Positions 1 through 9,009 of a stretch of 64,000 nucleotides of DNA are shown here, one piece after another (within the stretch, counting starts at the first letter, position 1; every line of letters starts with the position of its first letter). The stretch covers positions 62,001 to 126,000 of the forward strand of contig JAMLHB010000002.1 in the NCBI GenBank assembly GCA_023957375.1, given 5' to 3'. The notes below the pieces were generated by a model. That model ran no database searches. It worked only from the letters and a program-made list of their open reading frames with translations, and was not told the DNA's origin. The DNA is from Flavobacteriales bacterium (GTDB lineage Bacteria; Bacteroidota; Bacteroidia; Flavobacteriales_F; PHOS-HE28). A program made the translations under genes and the position numbers.

Positions 1-112
1 AATTGTTGGTGCCGTCAAAGCTTTCCTGCCACACCACGGTTTGGGCCATGCAGGAAGCGCCTGGTGCCACGAGCAGCAGGCAGAAGACCGGAGCATTCGC
101 GCGGCATGGCAT
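1..112 (-). CDS. N-terminus of a secreted protein (partial, runs off the left edge)
   Basis: Only the first 37 codons are inside the window. The frame opens at ATG 112..110 with an in-frame TAG just upstream at 118..116, so the start is well bounded (a GTG directly before the ATG is the only alternative). The peptide has a hydrophobic stretch (APVFCLLLVAPGA) followed by CMAQ and then TVVWQESFDGTNN, which looks like a signal peptide with cleavage after the Ala-Gln region. An opening of the QESFDG type is common in Bacteroidota exported proteins with jelly-roll or lamin-tail type domains and a T9SS tail, but the rest of the gene is outside the window, so the function cannot be assigned. A weak -7-like sequence (TACCTTGC on the minus strand) lies at 131-138. 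Confidence 0.6.
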   Translation of the reverse strand, partial: MPCRANAPVFCLLLVAPGASCMAQTVVWQESFDGTNN

Positions 113-230
113 CACCTACCGGCATTTACCGCAAGGTACACCATTCTAACGGTTTGCGCTCTTGTATCGCATTCAAGGGTTGAGCAATGTCAGTCCTTAG
201 GCCCGGAAGCCCGGATACATTTCGGCTGCC

Positions 231-572
231 ATGGAATGGAAAGAACTGGATTCAATAGTGGAACTGGACCGAATTGACCAACTGTCCAAGGGGCAACCCG
301 TGCTGATCTTCAAACACAGCACACGTTGCCCGATCAGCAAAGCGGCATTGAACAGGCTGGAGCGTGCTTGGACGGCTGAAGATGCCGCGCGGCACCGTGT
401 TTATTACTTGGACCTGCTGGCGCACCGGGATATTTCAGACGCGGTGGCCACACGCTACCACGTCCAGCACGAATCGCCGCAGGCATTGGTGATCCGCAAC
501 GGCACCTGCACGCACCGGGCGTCGCACACGGCGATCACTTTCGCGGAAACGGTGGAGGCGTTGAGCGAGTAA
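231..572 (+). CDS. ytxJ: YtxJ-type bacillithiol system redox protein
   Basis: This 113-residue protein matches the small monothiol-glutaredoxin/thioredoxin-fold family (DUF2847) annotated as bacillithiol system redox-active protein YtxJ. The diagnostic segment IFKHSTRCPISKAALNRLE is clear: the Cys of the RCPIS motif is the presumed redox residue, used to reduce bacillithiol-mixed disulfides (bacilliredoxin-like role) in the cytoplasm. The length is normal for the family. The ATG lies 7 nt after a -7-like element (TACATTTC, 216-223), so the transcript leader would be short. The gene stands alone and converges with the large VCBS gene at 845. Its presence suggests that the organism makes bacillithiol, which is typical of many Bacteroidota, but no bacillithiol biosynthesis gene is in the window. 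Confidence 0.85.
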   Translation: MEWKELDSIVELDRIDQLSKGQPVLIFKHSTRCPISKAALNRLERAWTAEDAARHRVYYLDLLAHRDISDAVATRYHVQHESPQALVIRNGTCTHRASHTAITFAETVEALSE

Positions 573-786
573 GACGAATTACGGGAACGGCGCGGGAAGG
601 ATTGAGGCGGGCCGGAAGACTGGCGGGAGCGGGGGGAGGGATTGAGGCAGGAGCCCGCCAGAGGCGGATCAAGGGTCGGGCACTCGGGCCGCACAGGCCA
701 CCCACAGGCCGGACCCGAGCGCCGGGATACTGCTATGGCCTCGCGCGGACACCCGAGCGCGGGTTGAGGAGTTCCTATTGCGCGGT

Positions 787-807
787 CCTCAACGTGGCAC
801 GTTGAGG
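787..807. repeat. Perfect palindrome between convergent genes
   Basis: Ten-base arms (CCTCAACGTG / CACGTTGAGG) surround a single central G. It lies between the convergent ytxJ and VCBS genes. There is no T-tract on either side, so it is not a classical intrinsic terminator, though it could act as a bidirectional 3'-end structure. Confidence 0.55.
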
Positions 808-844
808 CAGGCAAAACCACTGCCGCAAGTGCGACTGGCAGTGC

Positions 845-3800
845 TCAATCCTTGCTGAACCGCAAGGTTTCCACGTGCTTAGCCCCGAAGAGCTGGAGCA
901 CATAGCTGCCCGCAGCCAGGTCGGCCACGTTCAGCTCCACCGCACCACCTGCGGCCAGGCCCACTAGTGCCTGATCACGCAACATGCGGCCACTGGCATC
1001 AAATATGCGGAGGTGCGTGCCCGAAGTCCACCCGTGTGAAGAGGCAATCACCAGCCTGTTGTGGGCAGGGTTTGGGAAGATCCGCACACCATCCACCGCT
1101 GCCCCCGTGATGCCGGTTGTGATCACCTCCACGGGATCGGACAGCGACACGCATCCGTAGACACTGGTCACCTGCACGGTATAGCTGCCGGTATGCAGGT
1201 CGGTGATGGTGGCTCCCGTTCCGCCGGGCACGGTATCTCCGTTCAGGAACCATTGATAAGACTCCCCTGCGCTGGCCCCCAGGAAGCTGCCCTGGTCGGT
1301 GATCAGTGCCTGGTACAGGCTACAGTCCACCAGGGTGTTCAGCACCGTGTTGGTGATCACCGGCGCGTTCCAGTCGAATACGATGCCTGCACTATTGGTG
1401 ATCTGCGTGCCGTCTGGGGAACCGGCCACGGGCCGGATGCGGAACCGCACGAACCCATGGCTTGCAGTCTCGTTGGCTCCGCTGTCCGGCAGCAGGATAT
1501 GCTGGAACTGGAAGAGCGCTACGCGGCCCGTGTCCACCTCGATGCGTGTGAGCGGGTGCGAGGCGTCCAGCACCTCCATGGTGAGCGGGTCCAGGTCCGT
1601 GTCCAAGGTGTCCAGCACGCTCACGTTAAAGGCGGTGTCGGTACCCGTGTTCTGGAAGCGCACGGTGTAGTCCAGCCAGGGGATGTCCACCGGCACGGCC
1701 CCGGCGCTGCCGTAGCCCTGTGGGGTCACGAGCTTGTCGTTGGGGTCCCAGGAGCAGCTCACACCCTGCGGACCAAAACCGGCAACTAGGGTATCGGGCA
1801 GGTTCGCGGCCACCATGGTGGCATGCCAACCGGCCGTAGTGCCGGCGGCGCCTACATCCACCGTGATCTGTGCCACGAACTCCTGGAACCAGTGCAGGCT
1901 GTCCATATTCCAGAAGAAGGTCGGCCCCACGATGGAATCCGGGGCGGGTGAGACCGAAGAATAGGTGAGGTCGCCCAGCAGTTCGAAGCTCAAGACCAGG
2001 CCTGTGGCGATGGCTGTGCCGTTGTTTGCCAAGCGCAGTTGTACGACCTGTGCGGTGTTGCACCGCATGGCCTGGTAGGTGACCCAAAAACCCAGTGCGG
2101 TATCGTTCGTGGCCGGTGCCAGGCCGATGTCCAGCCCTGTGGCAATGGGAGCCTGCGGGGTCAGTGTGGCTACCAAGGTGTCCGGGTCGTTGGTGACCTG
2201 ATAGCTGGGGGGTGGCGTGTGCCACACGTGCCAAGTGCCGGTGTCCGCTGGCAGGTCGAACTCGCCGGTGCTGTTGGACCACACCAGCACCTCATTGGCA
2301 TCGGTACTGACGAGCTTGTAGCGCACGGGATGTTCCAAGCTGTCCATTGTGGCATCCACATCGAAGTCGTAGTAGAGGTGACCACGCAGGCGGAAGGCAT
2401 CGTAGAAGTGGTTCTGCTGCCACGTGATCTGGTTGTGCGCCACAGATGCCAGGTCGGGCACCACGTCCGCGTTCAGGTCCGCCAGCAGCATGTCGCCCGC
2501 ACTGCCATTGCCCAGCACCACCACTCCCGTGGGGCCCAGTTCGCCATTGCCCAAGTTCAGGTTGTAATAGGTATTGTGCGTATAAAGGTCGCTCATGGCC
2601 CACACGGCATCGGGAAATCCATCGCCATTGATGTCGGTTGCAAGCATGTGGCGCGGCGTGCCGTTACCCCCAATGCTGGCCTGCAAGGAGGGGGTGAGGA
2701 GGCCTGTTCCATCATTCCGCATCAGGTACACCTTGCGGCCATAATCCTCCACGTATGCATCGGCGGCACCATCGCCATCCACGTCCGCCAAGTCGTACAC
2801 GGCCATATTCCCCGCACCCTCCAGCATGCTAAGGCCCATGCTGCCGTCGTTCAGCAGTACACGCCAGCCGCCACCTCCGATCACGATATCGGGTATTCCG
2901 TCCGCGTTCATGTCCGCTACCTGCACCTTGCCTTCTATCAGCAGCGGTTCAGCATGCCGGGTAAAGTGGCCGGTTCCATCATTCTCATACCAGGCATTCA
3001 CCCCCACCAGGTCAGGGTCCAGATCGCCGTCCAGGTCGGCCTCACAGCGCGAGATGCCCTGCCCTGGCAGGCTATCGGCCACCCAGCCATTGCCGCCGCC
3101 GATGTTCCAGATAATCGCGGCTTCCGGCTTGCTGGAAAGCACGTCCGGAAAGCCGTCCCCATTCAGGTCAATGGCGTGGGCTTGGTAATTGTCCCCCAGG
3201 TTTTCCGCCACTACCCGCTGGGTTCCGAAGGTACCATCCCCGTTGTTGGGATACCAGGTGATGTGCCTGCCGTAGAGGGCAGATGCCACCAGGTCGGGAT
3301 CGCCGTCCTGGTCGATGTCGGCCACGCTCAGGTCGTTCCCTCCTCCGAGAAAGGCGCCCACATTGTGACGAGGCCCCCAGCTGCCGCCCTCATTGCGGTA
3401 CCACATCAAGATCCCCTGACCATTGGTGGCCACCAGGTCAAGTGCCCCATCGCCATCCATGTCCCCCAACGCGTAGCGCGTGTGCTTGAGCGAATAGGCG
3501 CCCAAGGTTTCCACGCTGGCATCGTTCCAAGAGTACCCGTTGCCCGTGTTCCACCACCAGCGCACGTCGCAACTGCTGCCGGTTTCCACGGCCAGGTCCA
3601 GGTCACCATCGCCATCCACGTCCCCTGCTACATCCCCGGGTAAACTGAAGGGTCCCACGGCCAGCGTATCCGCTACGGTGAAATTGCCGGTGCCGTCATT
3701 GGCCAGCCAGCTGGTGATTGTGCCGTTCTTGGTCAGGATGTCATTGTCCCCGTCCCCGTCCACGTCCCCGCAATGGGTCACTCCACTATTGGCGAAAAGC

Positions 3801-4447
3801 GCACCCGCGTTCACCGGCCCGAAGTTGCCACCACCGAGGTTCTGGTACCATCCATGCTGCGTACACCCGCCACCGATGACCAGGTCCGGCAAACCATCTC
3901 CGCTCACGTCCTTGAGGTGCGGGTACATGGAGGTGGTGGTGCCCGTGGCGCCGATGGCCTGCCCATCGGTGAAATTGCCCGTGCCATCATTGATCCATAA
4001 CTGCGCGGCGGTGACACTACCCACCAACATGTCAAGGTCACCATCACCATCCATGTCGGCCACCATCTTCATTGCCCGGCCGTTACTCACAAACTGCCCC
4101 GGGCCGAAGGCGCCTCCCCCAAGCCCGGGGTACCAGGCGCCGCCAAAGAGGATGTCCCCAATACCGTCGCCATTCACATCGGCCAAGCCCAACATCGAAT
4201 TGAGCACAAGGCCGCCCACCGGTATCGATATGCGCGGGCCAAAGTCGCCGTTGCCGTCATTTAGAAAGACGTAACAGCCATTGTTCTGCGCGTAGAGGAT
4301 ATCGGTGTGTCCATCCCCATCCACATCGCCGGTGGACACCAAATAGGGATAATCCACATCGCTGTAAAACAAGTTGACCGGCGCAGCGAATTGGGCGGAT
4401 AGGTGAAGAGCTCCATGGACGGCCAATACCGTCGAAACCGCTTTCAT
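845..4447 (-). CDS. FG-GAP/VCBS repeat protein with T9SS type A sorting domain
   Basis: This is a secreted protein of about 1200 residues, probably exported by the type IX system and held on or released from the cell surface. After a signal peptide (MKAVSTVLAVHGALHLSAQ) come many FG-GAP/VCBS units with the calcium-loop signature DxDGDGxxDI (about residues 30-690). A conserved-repeat domain with the TVRFQNTGTDTAFNV motif follows (about 950-1070, DUF7619-like), then a Cys-flanked Ig-like segment, and a C-terminal sorting domain starting at RIFPNPAHN (last ~80 residues). The ATG at 4447 was preferred because it gives a good signal peptide. The frame is open upstream to 4576, and the upstream part contains a second copy of the LIPSIMKAVST start segment. 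The ligand or role is unknown; VCBS propellers are usually adhesive or structural. Confidence 0.85.
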   Translation of the reverse strand: MKAVSTVLAVHGALHLSAQFAAPVNLFYSDVDYPYLVSTGDVDGDGHTDILYAQNNGCYVFLNDGNGDFGPRISIPVGGLVLNSMLGLADVNGDGIGDILFGGAWYPGLGGGAFGPGQFVSNGRAMKMVADMDGDGDLDMLVGSVTAAQLWINDGTGNFTDGQAIGATGTTTSMYPHLKDVSGDGLPDLVIGGGCTQHGWYQNLGGGNFGPVNAGALFANSGVTHCGDVDGDGDNDILTKNGTITSWLANDGTGNFTVADTLAVGPFSLPGDVAGDVDGDGDLDLAVETGSSCDVRWWWNTGNGYSWNDASVETLGAYSLKHTRYALGDMDGDGALDLVATNGQGILMWYRNEGGSWGPRHNVGAFLGGGNDLSVADIDQDGDPDLVASALYGRHITWYPNNGDGTFGTQRVVAENLGDNYQAHAIDLNGDGFPDVLSSKPEAAIIWNIGGGNGWVADSLPGQGISRCEADLDGDLDPDLVGVNAWYENDGTGHFTRHAEPLLIEGKVQVADMNADGIPDIVIGGGGWRVLLNDGSMGLSMLEGAGNMAVYDLADVDGDGAADAYVEDYGRKVYLMRNDGTGLLTPSLQASIGGNGTPRHMLATDINGDGFPDAVWAMSDLYTHNTYYNLNLGNGELGPTGVVVLGNGSAGDMLLADLNADVVPDLASVAHNQITWQQNHFYDAFRLRGHLYYDFDVDATMDSLEHPVRYKLVSTDANEVLVWSNSTGEFDLPADTGTWHVWHTPPPSYQVTNDPDTLVATLTPQAPIATGLDIGLAPATNDTALGFWVTYQAMRCNTAQVVQLRLANNGTAIATGLVLSFELLGDLTYSSVSPAPDSIVGPTFFWNMDSLHWFQEFVAQITVDVGAAGTTAGWHATMVAANLPDTLVAGFGPQGVSCSWDPNDKLVTPQGYGSAGAVPVDIPWLDYTVRFQNTGTDTAFNVSVLDTLDTDLDPLTMEVLDASHPLTRIEVDTGRVALFQFQHILLPDSGANETASHGFVRFRIRPVAGSPDGTQITNSAGIVFDWNAPVITNTVLNTLVDCSLYQALITDQGSFLGASAGESYQWFLNGDTVPGGTGATITDLHTGSYTVQVTSVYGCVSLSDPVEVITTGITGAAVDGVRIFPNPAHNRLVIASSHGWTSGTHLRIFDASGRMLRDQALVGLAAGGAVELNVADLAAGSYVLQLFGAKHVETLRFSKD

Positions 4448-4531
4448 TATGCTGGGGATCAAGACTTCCTCCCCCATTGGCGCGTAAACGAAGGTCGTGG
4501 ATACTGCTTTCATTATGCTCGGGATTAAGAC
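4431..4531 (-). repeat. Tandem duplication of the translation-start segment (35 nt, period 66)
   Basis: Positions 4431-4465 and 4497-4531 are near copies, 66 nt (22 codons) apart, in the same reading frame. Each encodes LIPSIMKAVST including the ATG. The downstream copy provides the start of the VCBS protein. The upstream copy could act as an alternative start that gives an N-terminal extension. Confidence 0.75.
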
Positions 4532-4742
4532 ACCATGAAGGTAAGACGCTTGGCCATGGTATAGGTTGCTTGCCAATGAACCTTGCCCCGCCTGTCACGT
4601 GCCCTGCATTCGCCTATATCGACCCTAAAGGATTTCGCATGGAAAAGCCAGCGAAGCGAAGGGCCCACGCTTGGCTGCACAAGCAGAAACGTGCACCCAT
4701 GCTGAATACGCGCTGCAACCGTAAGTGCACGGTGGTTAAACG
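4532..4742. other. Intergenic stretch, no gene recognised
   Basis: This lies upstream of the VCBS gene and downstream of the TPR lipoprotein gene. A plus-strand open frame crosses it and continues through the terminator hairpin at 4743-4775. Its product is rich in Arg and Lys with no recognisable domain, and it is treated as chance. No clear -7 element was found for the VCBS gene. Confidence 0.4.
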
Positions 4743-4775
4743 AAAAAGCCCCCGCCGCGTCGGCGAGGGCTTTTT
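4743..4775 (-). terminator. Intrinsic terminator of the TPR lipoprotein gene
   Basis: A 15-bp stem (AAAAAGCCCCCGCCG / CGGCGAGGGCTTTTT, one mismatch) with a 3-nt loop begins about 20 nt after the stop codon at 4797. It is flanked by A and T runs on both sides, so it could terminate in either direction. Confidence 0.85.
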
Positions 4776-4796
4776 GATTTTTGGAACAATCCCGGC

Positions 4797-6506
4797 TTAG
4801 AGGCCGAGGCTGTCCTTGAAGTTGCGGAACTCGAGGTCCTTCATGGCCTTGTCCTTCAAGCTGGCGTCCTTGGCCACGGCGGCGGCGAGGTTGCTGCGCA
4901 TGCCGTCTGCATTGTTGGTGCGGGCAGCAATGATGGCGGCTAAGTAGTGGCCCTTGGCGCTGTCCTTGTCCGGGCTGGCGGCCAGGATGGTGCCTGCGCC
5001 GGCGGCATCGCCACCGAGCATTTTGGCCAAGGCGGCGTTGAAGGTGTTTTGGCCGGCCATGTTGCTGTTGGCACTGGCGTAGTTACCGTTCTGAATAGCG
5101 ATGATCCCTTGGTTGTACTTCACGTCCGGGCCGGCGGCGGTGGCCTTGGCGAAGAGGTCGGCGGCTTTTTTGCGATCACCTTTTTGGCGGGCGATCACCC
5201 CGAGGTTGTTGGTGCTGATGGGGTTGTCCATGATGCCGTTGGCCTTTTGGAACTCGGCCTCGGCCTCGGCGCTCTTGCCCTGCTGGAAGAGCACGTAGCC
5301 CACGTTGTTGGCGCAGCGGTAGTCCTGCGGGAAGAGGCGCTCGGCCTCCTTGTAGATGCGCAGCTGCTCGTTGAGGTCACTGGTGAGGCTGGCGGCCTTG
5401 AGGAGTTCCTCCACGTTGAGCGTGTCGGGATTGCTTTTGCTGAGGGCGGTGAGTTCCTCATCGCTGTACCCGTTCACCTCGTAGTTCAGGCTCACTTCGC
5501 TGCGGCGCAGCTTGGGCAGGATCCCATCCGCGATTTCCTTGTAGGTGGCGGCCATGTTCTTGATCTCCTGCTCGCGCTTGTTCACGTCGGGGTACATTTC
5601 CAGCACGCGGAGCACGAGGTCCTTGTCGGCAAAGCTGCTGGCTTGGGTGGCTGCTTTGAATCCGTCCCAGTCCTCACCGCGCGGGTTGAGGGTGAAGAAG
5701 GCCTTGTCCTTGGCTGCAGCCACCTTATTGGAGGCCAGCACGTTGCGGATCCAGTTGCTGCCGGTGTTGGCACGCTTCTCCGCCAAGTTCTCGTTCATGT
5801 GCACCTCGCCTTCCGGCGATGCCCAGGCATTCACGGTTACTCCTTTCCACGTGATGCGGGGGTTCTTCATGCCGTTCTTCACGAAGTCGTTCATGTCCTT
5901 CACGTCCTGGTCCTTCAGTTCGCTGGGGCGCACTACTTCAGAGGCTACGAGGTAGTTGATGGTGGCATTGGCACTGTGGGTAGTTACGCGAACGAACTTA
6001 TCGGGGGCCATGATCACGCGGTCGTCGCTCATCACCAAGTAGGGCGTGGTGATCACCCCGTCGGCGAGCTTCACGGCGGTGAAGGGCTTTTCCTTCTTGC
6101 CCTGCTTGCCGAGGATGTTGAGCATCAGCTGGCTTTGCTCCATGGCGGGGGTGTACGCCACCTTGTCGCTATAGCTGAAGGATTTGCCTTGCTCGTAGGG
6201 CACCACGGTGTAGTTGCCAACGGCCTTGTCTCCTTGGAACCCGGCCATTTTCAACGGAGATTCCCCACCGGCATAGGTGATCGTGGGGGTCAGCTCCACC
6301 AATGCCTTTCTGTAGAAATACTTCCCCGGGAAGTTCCCATTGATGTTCACATGCACCGTGTCGCCTTGCACGATCAGGGGGCTTGGGTCCACCGTGTGGG
6401 AGATGGTCGAGGCGTACTTGTCCATTTTTCCGAGTCCGCCGCAACCGGCGACCACCAAGGCTGTCGCGGCCAATAAGGCGAAACCTGCGCGGTGATGATT
6501 TTCCAT
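4797..6506 (-). CDS. TPR lipoprotein with an OmpA-like segment
   Basis: This 569-residue protein is predicted to be a lipoprotein: the N-terminus MENHHRAGFALLAATALVVAGC carries a lipobox with Cys22. Residues about 25-200 form a beta-rich region. A segment near 215-250 (VNAWASPEGEVHMNENLAEKRA) resembles the core of OmpA-type peptidoglycan-binding domains, and the C-terminal half has TPR-like helices (for example NNVGYVLFQQGKSAEAEAEF). Proteins of this architecture recur in Bacteroidota as conserved hypothetical envelope lipoproteins; their function is not established. A perfect -7 element (TAAGTTTG) lies at 6541-6548 and a strong terminator follows, so it is probably a single-gene transcript. 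Confidence is high that it is a real lipoprotein gene and low for any specific role. Confidence 0.8.
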   Translation of the reverse strand: MENHHRAGFALLAATALVVAGCGGLGKMDKYASTISHTVDPSPLIVQGDTVHVNINGNFPGKYFYRKALVELTPTITYAGGESPLKMAGFQGDKAVGNYTVVPYEQGKSFSYSDKVAYTPAMEQSQLMLNILGKQGKKEKPFTAVKLADGVITTPYLVMSDDRVIMAPDKFVRVTTHSANATINYLVASEVVRPSELKDQDVKDMNDFVKNGMKNPRITWKGVTVNAWASPEGEVHMNENLAEKRANTGSNWIRNVLASNKVAAAKDKAFFTLNPRGEDWDGFKAATQASSFADKDLVLRVLEMYPDVNKREQEIKNMAATYKEIADGILPKLRRSEVSLNYEVNGYSDEELTALSKSNPDTLNVEELLKAASLTSDLNEQLRIYKEAERLFPQDYRCANNVGYVLFQQGKSAEAEAEFQKANGIMDNPISTNNLGVIARQKGDRKKAADLFAKATAAGPDVKYNQGIIAIQNGNYASANSNMAGQNTFNAALAKMLGGDAAGAGTILAASPDKDSAKGHYLAAIIAARTNNADGMRSNLAAAVAKDASLKDKAMKDLEFRNFKDSLGL

Positions 6507-6540
6507 GTGTTGATCAGTTGGTTATTTATCCGGATCGGCG

Positions 6541-6548
6541 CAAACTTA
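6541..6548 (-). promoter_or_regulatory. -7 element TAAGTTTG of the TPR lipoprotein gene
   Basis: It matches the Bacteroidota sigma-70 -7 consensus TAnnTTTG exactly and lies 34 nt before the ATG at 6506. No clear -33 TTG was seen at the expected spacing. Confidence 0.55.
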
Positions 6549-6641
6549 ACCACCATTCATGCCAAACTTCGGAACCCGGAGGCACGTAGTTGTACACGAT
6601 CCATGGTGAGTGACGGGCTGCGGATGGACGGTGCCTGCTGC

Positions 6642-7277
6642 TCACAACTGCTCTAAGGAGAGCCCCACCTCCCGTTCTTCTGTCAACAGGGCCAGTAACC
6701 GGTCGTATGCGGCCCGGTCCTTCAGCAGGTCCCTGCCGTTCAGTTCGAGGATGACCACCCGAACACCCGCCAATTTGCGCAAGTGGTCCAAGTAACGCTG
6801 CTGGACCTGTTCCAGGTATTCGGCGGTGATGTGTTGTTCATAGGAGCGCCCGCGCGATCGGATCCGCCCGCGCACGGTGTCCATGGGCAAGTGCAGGTAC
6901 AGCAGCAGCTCGGGCTTGGGCATCCCGCTGTACATGATGGTGTACAGGTCGTTGAAGAGGGCGCGTTCGTCCGGCGGGAGCGTGGCCCCGGCGAACACCA
7001 ATGATTTGCCGATGGAATAATCCGCTACGGCCATGGGTTGGAACAGGCTCCGCTCCCCCACGCGTTTGAGCTGGTGGTAGCGCTGAGCGAGGAAGGACAG
7101 TTCGAGGGTGAAGGCATGTCGCGCGGGATCCGCGTAGAACCGGGGGAGGAAAGGGTTGTCTTCAAACTCCTCCAGCACGGGCTCGGCCCCCCATTCCGCC
7201 GCCAGCCGCTTGGCCAAGGTGGTTTTGCCCGCGCCGATCAAGCCTTCCACGGCGATGTATCCATAGGGTGACCTCAT
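6642..7277 (-). CDS. Deoxynucleoside kinase (dNK/dGK family)
   Basis: This 211-residue enzyme phosphorylates deoxynucleosides with ATP, feeding nucleotide salvage in the cytoplasm. The sequence shows the P-loop GLIGAGKTT at the N-terminus, an ERS motif (the DRS position of the family) in VGERSLFQ, and an arginine-rich LID (RGRIRSRGRSYEQ). The length is normal. The ATG at 7277 overlaps the folK stop codon (ATGA), indicating translational coupling. The frame is open much further upstream, but that part is antisense-like and overlaps folK, so the later start is right. The pairing with folK is a familiar arrangement in Bacteroidota. The exact substrate preference (dA, dG or dC) cannot be read from the sequence. 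Confidence 0.9.
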   Translation of the reverse strand: MRSPYGYIAVEGLIGAGKTTLAKRLAAEWGAEPVLEEFEDNPFLPRFYADPARHAFTLELSFLAQRYHQLKRVGERSLFQPMAVADYSIGKSLVFAGATLPPDERALFNDLYTIMYSGMPKPELLLYLHLPMDTVRGRIRSRGRSYEQHITAEYLEQVQQRYLDHLRKLAGVRVVILELNGRDLLKDRAAYDRLLALLTEEREVGLSLEQL

Positions 7278-7744
7278 GGTTCCGGCGGCACTTGATCGAG
7301 CAATTGCAGTACCGTGCGCCCCAGCCCCGGATGGACCAGCGCAGGGGCAATGTCCGCAGCGGGCCCCAGGGCGAACGCCCGTAGATGTACCCTCGGATGC
7401 GGCACGGCCAGGCCCGGCAGATCGATCACCTGCCCTTCGATGAAGAGGATGTCGATATCGATGGCGCGCGAGGCATACCCGCCGGTTGCCGGGCGTTGTC
7501 GCCCCAGTTCCTGTTCGATCTCCACCAAGGTCTGCATCACTTGCGGGGGCGGCGATCCGCTGTCCACGGCCAACGCGCGGTTCAGGAACAAATGCGCTCC
7601 GCTGAACCCCCATGGCCTGGTCCAATGGTCACGGCTTACCGCCCTCACGGGGCCAACGCGCCGGGTGATCAACTCCGTTGCGCGAGCGAATGTTCGTGGC
7701 GGATCACCAAGGTCTGCACCCAGTAGTAGGATGTGTTCGGCCAT
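7274..7744 (-). CDS. folK: 2-amino-4-hydroxy-6-hydroxymethyldihydropteridine pyrophosphokinase
   Basis: FolK transfers pyrophosphate from ATP to 6-hydroxymethyl-7,8-dihydropterin, the step before dihydropteroate synthase in folate synthesis. The 156-residue length is normal. The family signature is present: RAIDIDILFIEGQ supplies the two Mg-binding Asp residues, followed by LAVPHPRVHLRAFAL. The start ATG at 7744 is only 4 nt after a -7-like element (TTACTTTG, 7749-7756), so the mRNA may be leaderless. The stop overlaps the start of the kinase gene by 4 nt (ATGA), so the two form a coupled operon. Confidence 0.93.
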   Translation of the reverse strand: MAEHILLLGADLGDPPRTFARATELITRRVGPVRAVSRDHWTRPWGFSGAHLFLNRALAVDSGSPPPQVMQTLVEIEQELGRQRPATGGYASRAIDIDILFIEGQVIDLPGLAVPHPRVHLRAFALGPAADIAPALVHPGLGRTVLQLLDQVPPEP

Positions 7745-7748
7745 TGGC

Positions 7749-7756
7749 CAAAGTAA
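7749..7756 (-). promoter_or_regulatory. -7-like element TTACTTTG 4 nt before folK ATG
   Basis: One mismatch to TAnnTTTG. The same octamer sits 5 nt before the ATG of the glycosyltransferase at 50015. With a -7 element this close, transcription would begin at or next to the start codon. Confidence 0.5.
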
Positions 7757-7828
7757 TTCAATTTACCGTGTGTGAATACCAATGCCAAGGGGCCAGGGGA
7801 CCACGGACCTTGTGGCGCATTCAACCCA

Positions 7829-8911
7829 TCAATGGCTTTCGCCGGCTTTGAGCTTTTCGGTGCGGTCGGCCAGTTGCAGTGCATCGATCAGGGGCTGCAG
7901 GTGGCCGTTCATCACTTCAGCCAGGTTGTGCACGGTAAACTCGATGCGGTGATCGGTGATCCGGCTCTGCGGGTAGTTGTACGTGCGGATCTTCGCGCTG
8001 CGGTCGCCGCTGGCCACTTGGCTGCGCCGATGGGCGGTTACGGCATCCTGCTCGGCGCGGACCTTTTCCTCGTACAGTTTGTTCCTCAACATCTGCATGG
8101 CCTTCATGCGGTTGCCCAGTTGGGAGCGTTCGGTTTGGCACATCACCACCACCCCGGAGGGGACGTGGGTGAGGCGCACCTTGGTTTCCACCTTGTTCAC
8201 GTTCTGGCCGCCCGCGCCGCCGCTCCGTGCGGTTTCCATTCTCACATCGCTTTCCTTCACTTCCACATCGAACTCTTCAGCCTCGGGCAGCACGGCCACG
8301 GTGGCTGCGCTGGTGTGGATGCGACCACTGGCCTCGGTGCGGGGCACGCGCTGCACACGGTGCACGCCGGCCTCGAACTTCAGCACGCCATACGCGCCGG
8401 CCCCCTCGATGTTCAGCACCACTTCCTTCACGCCACCCGCGCTGTTCTCGTTGATGTCGGCCACCTCCACCTTCCAGCCGCGGTCCTCGGCATAGCGGGT
8501 GTACATGCGCATGAGGTCGCCCGCGAAGATGCCCGCCTCGTCGCCACCGGTGCCGGCACGGATCTCCATGGTGCAATTGCGCTCGTCGTTGGGGTCCTTG
8601 GGCACCAGCAGCAAGCGGATCTCCTCTTCCATGGAGGCCATGCGCGGTACCAGTTGGTCCTTTTCGTCGCGGGCCAGTTGCTGCATGTCCGGGTCGCGCT
8701 CGGTGCGCAGGATCTCCTCGGCGCCCCGAAGGTCTTCCACCACCCGCCTGTAATCCACGAAGGCCTGGTCCACCTCTTCCAGGTCGCGGTATTCGCGGTT
8801 GAGGTCCACAAAGCGCTTGCGGTCCGCGATGACGTCCGGGTCGGCCAGTTGCTTACCGATCTCCTCGCGGCGGTCGTGGATGGCGGAAAGGCGATTGAGC
8901 AGGTCGCTCAT
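7829..8911 (-). CDS. prfA: Peptide chain release factor 1
   Basis: RF1 recognises UAA and UAG stop codons and triggers peptide release on the ribosome. The 360-residue protein shows the GGQ catalytic motif ([17 protein letters not shown]), the PxT codon-recognition tripeptide in its usual place ([13 protein letters not shown], here PRT), and an N-terminal coiled segment typical of RF1. The GGQ Gln is the residue methylated by PrmC in other bacteria. It lies 98 nt downstream of purM on the same strand with no terminator seen between, so the two may be co-transcribed. Nothing unusual was noted. Confidence 0.95.
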   Translation of the reverse strand: MSDLLNRLSAIHDRREEIGKQLADPDVIADRKRFVDLNREYRDLEEVDQAFVDYRRVVEDLRGAEEILRTERDPDMQQLARDEKDQLVPRMASMEEEIRLLLVPKDPNDERNCTMEIRAGTGGDEAGIFAGDLMRMYTRYAEDRGWKVEVADINENSAGGVKEVVLNIEGAGAYGVLKFEAGVHRVQRVPRTEASGRIHTSAATVAVLPEAEEFDVEVKESDVRMETARSGGAGGQNVNKVETKVRLTHVPSGVVVMCQTERSQLGNRMKAMQMLRNKLYEEKVRAEQDAVTAHRRSQVASGDRSAKIRTYNYPQSRITDHRIEFTVHNLAEVMNGHLQPLIDALQLADRTEKLKAGESH

Positions 8912-9009
8912 GGCTGGGGGAAGGTTGCCTGTTGTTGGAAATGCGTTGCCGGGTTGGTCAGGTCCAGCGGTCGATCGGTGTTTCTTCGGCCTTTGGCCCG
9001 GCGATGTGG

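Noticed and set aside
2039..3643. 534-codon plus-strand frame opposite the VCBS gene
   Set aside because: Antisense to a protein with clear FG-GAP motifs; the high GC content keeps the opposite frame open.
4477..4800. 107-codon plus-strand frame between the VCBS and lipoprotein genes
   Set aside because: It runs through an intrinsic terminator hairpin, has no promoter-like element, and codes for a basic low-complexity peptide with no recognisable family.
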